Shown here piece by piece: positions 1 to 5,753 of a stretch of 5,753 nucleotides of DNA (positions within the stretch are counted from its first letter, which is position 1; each line of letters starts with the position of its first letter). Source of the stretch: Lysobacteraceae bacterium (GTDB taxonomy: Bacteria > Pseudomonadota > Gammaproteobacteria > Xanthomonadales > Xanthomonadaceae); NCBI GenBank assembly GCA_003505795.1, contig DNXT01000471.1:1-5753 (forward strand). The letters are read 5' to 3'. A program made the position numbers and the translations under genes. The notes beneath the pieces were generated by a model. The model searched no databases and was not told where the DNA came from. It saw only the letters and a list, made by a program, of their open reading frames with translations.

Positions 1-38
1 CGCCCTGCGGGCACCTTCCCCGCGCGAGCGGGAGAAGG
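1..38 (+). repeat. Dispersed palindromic intergenic repeat, copy A (cut by window edge)
   Basis: The first 21 bases are identical to 1879-1899, which marks a dispersed repeat. Here the arm 14-23 (CCTTC then CCCGC) pairs with 28-38 (GCGGG, bulged A, GAAGG) to form a hairpin. The repeat has the same orientation as copy C at 1875-1920 and the opposite orientation to copy B at 1781-1820. Its outer part probably lies upstream of the window. Palindromes of this look are common between genes in xanthomonads (from general knowledge); their role, perhaps mRNA 3' end formation or stability, is not shown here. Confidence 0.6.
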
Positions 39-165
39 AAGGTCGCGCCCGCTTCCGCGAAGGGGCGAAGCCGCTGTTCCAGCACGCCGAGGTGCGCATC
101 CGCCTGCTCCCGGCGGAAATGTTCGGCGCGCTCCAGCTCCAGGCGTGCCAGCACATCGCTCGCAC

Positions 166-276
166 CCGAAGGACCTCGGCTACGAAAGCGCCAGCAGCTT
201 CGTCAACACGTTCCGGAAGGCATTGGGCGCACCGCCGGCACGCTACATGGCGGAGCTGCAACAGCCAGAGCGGTAG
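166..276 (+). pseudogene. 3' remnant of an AraC-family transcriptional regulator
   Basis: The last 36 codons of this frame, ending at TAG 274-276, read as the second helix-turn-helix of an AraC/XylS DNA-binding domain. It contains K-D-L-G-Y-E-S-A-S-S-F-V then F-R-K-A-L-G, followed by P-A-R-Y-M, the usual end of such proteins. Upstream of about 166 the same frame stays open to base 1, but it turns into Pro/Arg/Ala-rich sequence with poor third-position G/C and no first helix-turn-helix or sensor domain. The frame also has no credible start. AraC regulators are usually about 250-330 residues, so only the extreme C-terminus survives. It lies 235 bp before the hydrolase on the same strand and may once have regulated it, which is inference. 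Identity as an AraC tail is fairly secure; whether it is a decayed gene or a recombination or assembly join is not. Confidence 0.6.
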
Positions 277-277
277 C

Positions 278-301
278 AAGTCGCTCGCGAACACGCGACT
301 T
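278..301 (+). terminator. Small hairpin just after the AraC remnant
   Basis: Perfect 7-bp inverted repeat AAGTCGC (278-284) and GCGACTT (295-301) with a 10-nt loop, starting two bases after the stop codon at 276. No T-run follows, so it is a weak candidate for an intrinsic terminator. It could also act as a 3' mRNA stabilising stem. Confidence 0.25.
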
Positions 302-446
302 CAGGCCACGACCGCAGGACTGCGCGCTACCGATCCTCGCGTCCGGGCGCGCGGGCGATCCAAGGGCCGTCCGGATGAACCCTGTGCCCCATGGCCAGCG
401 CCGACGTCCGCAAGCGGCCGGAGCGGACTTCCACCGGCGGGCGCAC

Positions 447-475
447 TCTGCACCTGCGGCGAGGCATGACACAAT
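447..475 (+). promoter_or_regulatory. Possible sigma-70-like promoter of the hydrolase gene
   Basis: An extended -10-like element TG-A-CACAAT lies at 467-475 (four of six matches to TATAAT plus the upstream TG). A poor -35-like TCTGCA lies at 447-452, with a 17-bp spacer. Transcription would start near 482 and leave a leader of about 30 nt. This is a visual match only; the -35 has three of six consensus bases. Confidence 0.25.
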
Positions 476-501
476 CGGCGGCTATCGCAAGCTCTCAGGT
501 T

Positions 502-506
502 AGGGA
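502..506 (+). promoter_or_regulatory. Ribosome binding site of the hydrolase gene
   Basis: AGGGA at 502-506 stands five bases before the ATG at 512. It supports this start, which also gives a complete signal peptide. Confidence 0.6.
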
Positions 507-511
507 CGCTG

Positions 512-1633
512 ATGAAAACGCTGATTTCCAGCCTTCTGTCCATCGCCATTGCAGCCCTGTCCATGCCCGCATCCGCTTCCGAAGCGCCGGCGCCGCACGA
601 CCGCGCGGAGGCCGTCGGCATCATCGCGGACATGCGCCGGGTGGTGGCCGACGACGGCGTCGAGCGGCTCGAGAAGGTCCGGATCGGCGGCATCGACCAG
701 TGGGTATCGATCCGCGGCAGCGACCGTCGCAATCCGGTGCTGCTGATGCTGCACGGGGGACCGGGATGGGTGGCGATGCCGACCAGCTGGTACTTCCAGC
801 GCGGCTGGGAAGAGTACTTCACCGTGGTGCAATGGGATCAGCGCGGCGCCGGCAAGACCTATGCCGCCAATGATCCGGAAAAGGTCGCGCCGACCATGAC
901 GCGCGAGCGCATGCTCGCCGACGCCGAGGAGATGGTGGCCTGGCTGCGCAAGGAGTTCGGGAAGGAGAAGATCTTCGTGCTCGGCCATTCCTGGGGCAGC
1001 TACCTGGGACTCGAGCTGGCGCAGCGCCGGCCCGAGTGGCTGCACGCGTACATCGGCATCGGGCAGATATCGAACGCGCCCGAGAGCGAGCGCCGCGGCT
1101 GGGCGTGGACGCTGCAGCAGGCGCAGCGGGACGGGAACGCACAGGCGATCGCCGAACTCGAAGCGCTCGCGCCCTATGCGCAGGGCAGCGCCGCTGTTGC
1201 GCTCGACAGCCTGTTCAAGCAACGCAAATGGCTGAACCACTACGGCGGCATGGTTCACAACCGCAGCGGCGGCGATGCCGAAGCGGCGGCGATCAAACTG
1301 TCCCCCGAGTACTCCGACCTCGACGTGGCCGGCGTCTGGAAAGGCAACGACTTCTCGATGCAGCACCTGCTGGCCGACGTGCTGACCCTGGACATGACGA
1401 CGGTCCGCAAGCTCGACACTCCGCTGTTCCTGTTCCTGGGACGCCACGACCACAACGTATCCTCCGCGCTGGCCGCGGAATGGTTCGAGACGGTGAAGGC
1501 ACCGCAGAAGCGACTGGTCTGGTTCGAGCAATCCGCCCACGAGGTCATGAACGAGGAGCCGGGCAAGACCCTGGTCACGCTGGTGCAACGCGTCCGCCCC
1601 ATCGCCGAGCGCGCCGGCGACGTCGCACCCTGA
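512..1633 (+). CDS. Exported alpha/beta hydrolase, proline iminopeptidase-like (peptidase family S33)
   Basis: A complete 373-residue protein. Residues 1-23 form a signal peptide: Lys2, a hydrophobic core, and a likely signal peptidase I site around A-S-A-S at 20-23, so the enzyme is probably periplasmic or secreted. No lipobox cysteine is seen. The core is an alpha/beta-hydrolase fold with the HGGPG oxyanion motif of prolyl iminopeptidases at 81-85, W-D-Q-R-G-A-G-K at 108-115, and the nucleophile elbow G-H-S-W-G-S at 158-163 with Ser160. The other triad members are probably Asp313 (G-R-H-D-H-N) and His343 (S-A-H-E). A helical cap, which sets substrate choice in this family, lies at roughly 186-290. 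Family members release N-terminal proline or other residues from peptides, and some act as esterases or amidases, so the substrate is not assigned. The length fits an S33 enzyme with an added leader. It appears monocistronic: the gene is followed by a terminator-like hairpin, and the only upstream neighbour is an AraC remnant. Nothing looks broken. Confidence 0.9.
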   Translation: MKTLISSLLSIAIAALSMPASASEAPAPHDRAEAVGIIADMRRVVADDGVERLEKVRIGGIDQWVSIRGSDRRNPVLLMLHGGPGWVAMPTSWYFQRGWEEYFTVVQWDQRGAGKTYAANDPEKVAPTMTRERMLADAEEMVAWLRKEFGKEKIFVLGHSWGSYLGLELAQRRPEWLHAYIGIGQISNAPESERRGWAWTLQQAQRDGNAQAIAELEALAPYAQGSAAVALDSLFKQRKWLNHYGGMVHNRSGGDAEAAAIKLSPEYSDLDVAGVWKGNDFSMQHLLADVLTLDMTTVRKLDTPLFLFLGRHDHNVSSALAAEWFETVKAPQKRLVWFEQSAHEVMNEEPGKTLVTLVQRVRPIAERAGDVAP

Positions 1634-1689
1634 TCGTCAGGCAAGCCGCGGCGACGGCGCCTCGGAACCGCAGCTGCACGGCTCGTGCG

Positions 1690-1712
1690 CCGGCCTGCGG
1701 GCCGGATTCTTT
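1690..1712 (+). terminator. Rho-independent terminator-like hairpin after the hydrolase gene
   Basis: Stem CCGGCC (1690-1695) and GGCCGG (1700-1705), loop TGCG, followed by ATTCTTT (1706-1712). It lies 57 bp after the hydrolase stop. The G/C-rich stem and the T-rich tail fit an intrinsic terminator on the + strand, although the tail is short and interrupted. Confidence 0.5.
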
Positions 1713-1780
1713 GCCGACCCGCTGAAGCCGGGAGGCCGGACCAGGCCGCGGCGCGTTCCATGGTCGAATCGATCTTCAAG

Positions 1781-1820
1781 CACGCTTTCTCCCGCTTGCG
1801 GGAGAAGGTGGCGCGCGGCG
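1781..1820 (-). repeat. Dispersed palindromic intergenic repeat, copy B
   Basis: Its core is a perfect 9-bp stem, TTCTCCCGC (1787-1795) and GCGGGAGAA (1798-1806), separated by TT. The flank GAAGGTGGC-GCGCGGCGATGG aligns with the reverse complement of copy C (GAAGGTGCCCGCAGGGCGGATGG), so B is inverted relative to copies A and C. The strand given is relative to those copies. Confidence 0.65.
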
Positions 1821-1874
1821 ATGGATGAGGGCGTGGTCTGCGAGCGCTTCCTGCGACTGCATGGAAGCTTCCCC

Positions 1875-1920
1875 CATCCGCCCTGCGGGCACCTTCCCCC
1901 GCAGGCCGGGGAAGGGACAC
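1875..1920 (+). repeat. Dispersed palindromic intergenic repeat, copy C
   Basis: Contains 21 bases (1879-1899) identical to the window start. The stem CCTTCCCC (1892-1899) pairs with GGGGAAGG (1908-1915) across an 8-nt loop. Together with copy B it forms an imperfect inverted pair about 140 bp across. Confidence 0.65.
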
Positions 1921-2183
1921 TCCATGCATCGATATCCATGCAGGAGATGCAGTCTGGGCGCCGGCAAGGGTGCCGTGGCGAGCAGCGGACCCGGCCGATC
2001 CTCAAGCACGCGCAACCAGGCACGTGGGGGACGGCCGGCATCCAAGTCCCTGGCGTGCGCCGTTCGGTGCCGTCCGCTGGAAACCTGAATTGCCCGGCGC
2101 AAACGCTCGTCACGGCGTCGACACTCCCGCTGTACGTCGCACTCACGAGCCAGCCGCCACGCTCCGGGATCAACCTCGCCTCC

Positions 2184-2188
2184 AGGAG
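2184..2188 (+). promoter_or_regulatory. Ribosome binding site of the catalase gene
   Basis: AGGAG at 2184-2188 lies six bases before the ATG at 2195, a strong match and good spacing that fixes the catalase start. Confidence 0.7.
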
Positions 2189-2194
2189 CCCGCC

Positions 2195-3523
<1,329 letters not shown>

Positions 3524-4708
3524 GCCACCGCGACCGGCTTCCGCAGCGCCGCCTCCAACGTCGGGGCGACCGCGCTGGGCGGCTACAGCGAGGCCAGCGG
3601 CTACCTGTCCTCGGCGCTGGGCTACGGCGCCACCGCCAGCGGCGCGCAGTCGGTGGCCATCGGCGGGCAGGCCGAGCTGCCCGTCAACGTGTTCCGGCCG
3701 GGACAGGGCACCTACTTCGCCAGCACCCAGGCCAGCGGCAATCTGGCCACGGCGATCGGCACCGGCGCGGTGGCCAGCAACGATTCGGCCGTCGCCCTGG
3801 GCGTGGGCACCGAAGCGACGGCGGCCGGCGGCATCGCCATCGGCCTGCGCGCCATCGCCGAAGGCCCGCAGAGCGCGATCGCGATCGGCACCGCCTCGCA
3901 CGCCGGCGATGTCTATGCCATCGCGCTCGGCCAGCAGGCCAGGGCCGAGACATACCACTCGGTCGCCATCGGCGCCGGCGCCCGGGCCGAGGGCACCAGC
4001 AGCATCACCATCGGCGGCAACGCGATGGGCGAACTGGCGCTGTCCCTGGGCCTCAATTCCTGGGCCTACGACCAGGCCATGTCGGTGGGCACCGGGGCCG
4101 GCGCCTACGGCTACGGGTCGGTGTCGGTGGGCAATCTCACCAACGCCTGGGGCGACTACAACACCGTCATCGGCTTCGGGGCCCGCTCGGACTCGAAAGC
4201 GAGTCTTCCCGGCCCGCCGATACCGCCGCCGGACTGCGATATCGAAGAGTGCTGGGGTCCCTTCGATATCGACCCATCCATCGCCCCCACGTACGCCACC
4301 GCCCTGGGCACCTCGGCAATGGTCGGCGGCGACCGCAGCCTGGCGCTGGGCGCGCGCAGCCTGTCCCTGGCCGACAACAGCGTCGCGCTGGGCGTCGATT
4401 CGATGACCGACCGCGCCAACACCGTGTCGGTCGGCGCTGCGCAGGAGTGGAACCGCCTGGACATCACCGACGGCGGCGGCACGGTGGCGCCGTTCACCCG
4501 CCAAATCGTCAACGTCGCCGCCGGCACCGAGGACAACGACGCGGTCACGGTGGCGCAGCTGCATCCGTTCGCCGCCGCGCTCGGCGGCGGCGCCACGGTG
4601 GTACAGGGCCAGCTGGGCCTGCCCGCCTATACCGTCCAGGGCGAGGTCTACCACGACCTGGGCGCCACCGTTTCGGCCGTCGATGGGAACCTGACCGCGC
4701 TGTCCGGC
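3524..4708 (+). CDS. Trimeric autotransporter adhesin fragment (YadA-type head, neck, stalk start), in frame with the catalase
   Basis: About 395 codons, residues 444-838 counted from the catalase ATG. Trimeric autotransporter (type Vc) adhesins are surface proteins that bind host or other surfaces. The head is built of YadA-like repeats of about 14-16 residues with alternating small residues, such as S-A-L-G-Y-G-A-T-A-S-G, S-V-A-I-G and S-A-V-A-L-G, spanning 444-739. Two insertions interrupt the repeats: one around E-L-P-V-N-V-F-R-P-G, and a proline-rich one carrying Cys681 and Cys686. The neck runs from R-A-N-T-V-S-V-G (740) to Q-I-V-N-V-A-A-G-T (770-778) and A-V-T-V-A-Q-L (783-789). A stalk segment with A-L-G-G-G-A and A-Y-T-V-Q-G follows to about 838. 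Missing parts are the N-terminal extended signal peptide, the long coiled-coil stalk and the C-terminal beta-barrel anchor. Without them it cannot be exported or displayed by the usual route. It has no own start signal. The family call is secure; its status as a functional part of a fusion is not. Confidence 0.8.
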
Positions 4709-4790
4709 GCAAGGGCCGCAGTGTGCGACGCTGCCGGAATCGATGCAAGCCGCGCCAGGGATCCTCCCGGTGCCTCACGAAGACGGAATG
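4709..4790 (+). other. Sequence between the adhesin break and rhlB
   Basis: The catalase/adhesin frame stays open here, but the residues (Ala/Arg/Asp-rich, one Cys) no longer resemble adhesin stalk or coiled coil. This is probably the native upstream region of rhlB. No clear promoter is visible. A purine-rich GAAGACGGA at 4779-4787 is the probable ribosome binding region for rhlB. In-frame alternative rhlB starts are ATG 4743 and ATG 4788. Confidence 0.45.
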
Positions 4791-5753
4791 ATGAGCGACA
4801 AACCGCTGACCGATTTGACTTTTTCCTCGTTCGACCTGCATCCGGCGCTGCTCGCCGGACTGGAAGGCGCCGGGTTCACCCGCTGCACCCCGATCCAGGC
4901 GTTGACCCTGCCGGTCGCCCTGGCCGGCCGCGACGTCGCCGGCCAGGCCCAGACCGGCACCGGCAAGACGCTGGCGTTCCTGGTGGCGGTGATCAACCGC
5001 CTGCTCAGCCGCCCGGCGCTGGCCGACCGCAAGCCCGAGGACCCCCGCGCCCTGATCCTGGCGCCCACCCGCGAACTGGCGATCCAGATCCACAAGGACG
5101 CGGTCAAGTTCGGCGCCGACCTCGGCCTGCGCTTCGCCCTGGTCTACGGCGGCGTCGACTACGACAAGCAGCGCGAGCTGCTGCAGCAGGGCGTGGACGT
5201 GATCATCGCCACCCCGGGCCGGCTGATCGACTACGTCAAGCAGCACAGGGTGGTCTCGCTGCACGCCTGCGAGATCTGCGTGCTGGACGAGGCCGACCGC
5301 ATGTTCGACCTGGGCTTCATCAAGGACATCCGCTTCCTGCTGCGGCGCATGCCCGAGCGCGGCACCCGCCAGACCCTGCTGTTCTCGGCGACGCTGAGCC
5401 ACCGCGTGCTGGAACTGGCCTACGAGCACATGAACGAGCCGGAAAAGCTCGTGGTCGAGACCGAGACCATCACCGCCGCGCGCGTGCGGCAGAAGCTGTA
5501 CTACCCGGCCGACGAGGAGAAGATCCCGCTGCTGCTGGGCCTGCTGTCGCGCAGCGAGGGCGCGCGCACGATGGTGTTCGTCAACACCAAGGTGTTCGTG
5601 GAGCGCGTGGCGCGCGCGCTGGAGAAGGCCGGCTACCGGGTCGGCGTGCTGTCCGGCGACGTGCCGCAGAAGAAGCGCGAGTCCCTGCTGAAGAAGTTCC
5701 AGGCCGGCCAGCTGGAGCTGCTGGTGGCCACCGACGTGGCCGCGCGCGGCCTG
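4791..5753 (+). CDS. rhlB: DEAD-box ATP-dependent RNA helicase RhlB, 5' part (runs off the window)
   Basis: The first 321 codons, open at the window edge. RhlB unwinds structured RNA using ATP; in E. coli it works with RNase E and PNPase in the degradosome, in the cytoplasm. Motifs appear in order: Q-motif with Gln36, motif I A-Q-T-G-T-G-K-T (53-60), Ia P-T-R-E-L-A (92-97), GG (120-121), Ib T-P-G-R (141-144), II D-E-A-D (166-169), III S-A-T (199-201), IV region M-V-F-V-N-T-K (261-267) and V A-T-D-V-A-A-R-G (313-320). Motif VI and the C-terminal tail lie beyond the window. The opening M-S-D-K-P-L-T-D-L and the core closely recall xanthomonad RhlB, which carries a long basic C-terminal tail. 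ATG 4791 is chosen because it gives this familiar N-terminus; ATG 4788 directly before it is equally readable and ATG 4743 would add 16 residues. The upstream catalase/adhesin frame overlaps this gene out of frame for its whole visible length. Confidence 0.93.
   Translation, partial: MSDKPLTDLTFSSFDLHPALLAGLEGAGFTRCTPIQALTLPVALAGRDVAGQAQTGTGKTLAFLVAVINRLLSRPALADRKPEDPRALILAPTRELAIQIHKDAVKFGADLGLRFALVYGGVDYDKQRELLQQGVDVIIATPGRLIDYVKQHRVVSLHACEICVLDEADRMFDLGFIKDIRFLLRRMPERGTRQTLLFSATLSHRVLELAYEHMNEPEKLVVETETITAARVRQKLYYPADEEKIPLLLGLLSRSEGARTMVFVNTKVFVERVARALEKAGYRVGVLSGDVPQKKRESLLKKFQAGQLELLVATDVAARGL

Larger units (their letters stand above)
1634..2194. other. Intergenic region of 561 bp between hydrolase and catalase genes
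   Basis: No credible gene is seen on either strand; the open frames here lack start signals and family features. It contains the terminator-like hairpin at 1690-1712 and the inverted pair of dispersed repeats at 1781-1820 and 1875-1920. There is also a small cluster of ATGCA words at 1924-1928, 1938-1942 and 1947-1951. The part from about 1950 to 2183 should hold the catalase promoter. I see no clear -35/-10 pair and no convincing OxyR-type operator there. Confidence 0.6.

Noticed and set aside
92..469. Small + strand open frame of 125 codons across the AraC remnant and the following spacer
   Set aside because: It has no ribosome binding site and a composition typical of out-of-frame GC-rich DNA, and it overlaps the AraC tail in a different register.
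500..1588. Minus-strand open frame opposite the hydrolase
   Set aside because: It is a shadow of the hydrolase gene, which has a signal peptide, ribosome binding site and full catalytic triad on the + strand.
2089..2125. Possible promoter or OxyR site upstream of the catalase
   Set aside because: TTGCCC near 2089 lacks a matching -10 at the right distance, and no OxyR-like spaced ATAG/CTAT elements were found.
3524..4430. Short repeats in the adhesin head as a CRISPR or tandem DNA repeat array
   Set aside because: The periodicity is at the protein level (Ala/Gly/Ser head repeats); the DNA units are not near-identical and have no regular spacers.
3524..4708. Adhesin block as an insertion sequence or transposon cargo
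   Set aside because: No transposase, no terminal inverted repeats and no clear target-site duplication are seen at its edges.

Overview
The window is GC-rich DNA with strong G/C at third codon positions. It most likely comes from a gammaproteobacterium of the Xanthomonadaceae/Lysobacteraceae group (Xanthomonas, Lysobacter, Luteimonas type). The best evidence is the 3' gene, whose N-terminus and core read very much like xanthomonad RhlB. The short 'CCGCCCTGCGGGCACCTTC...' palindromic intergenic repeats, present in three copies, fit the same group. The lineage is inferred from remembered protein families, not from a search.

Layout. Bases 1-276 hold a partial dispersed repeat and then a decayed or truncated region. 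It ends in about 35 codons of an AraC-family C-terminal helix-turn-helix that stop at 276. Bases 277-511 are a short intergenic stretch with a small hairpin, a possible extended -10 promoter and a ribosome binding site. Bases 512-1633 encode an intact exported alpha/beta hydrolase of the proline-iminopeptidase (S33) type with a full Ser-Asp-His triad. Bases 1634-2194 are non-coding and hold a terminator-like hairpin, an inverted pair of the dispersed repeats and the leader of the next gene.

The unusual part starts at 2195. A well-formed clade-2 (HPII/KatE-like) catalase reads normally for 443 codons, past every heme-pocket residue. At about 3523 it changes, with no frame shift, into the head, neck and start of the stalk of a trimeric autotransporter adhesin (YadA type). 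The adhesin part has neither its own signal peptide nor its C-terminal membrane anchor. It loses its resemblance to adhesins at about 4708, and the reading frame then stays open to the window end while running out of frame over the next gene. That gene, from 4791, is the DEAD-box RNA helicase RhlB, cut by the window edge within motif V.

Interpretation. The hydrolase and rhlB look like ordinary intact genes. The catalase-adhesin join is either a genuine rearrangement that fused two unrelated genes or an artefact such as a chimeric assembly. The sequence alone cannot decide. Against a functional fusion are the missing catalase C-terminal domains, the missing export and anchor parts of the adhesin, and the absence of a proper stop. 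For a real open frame are the exact frame preservation and the lack of any stop across the join. No complete novel system is visible.
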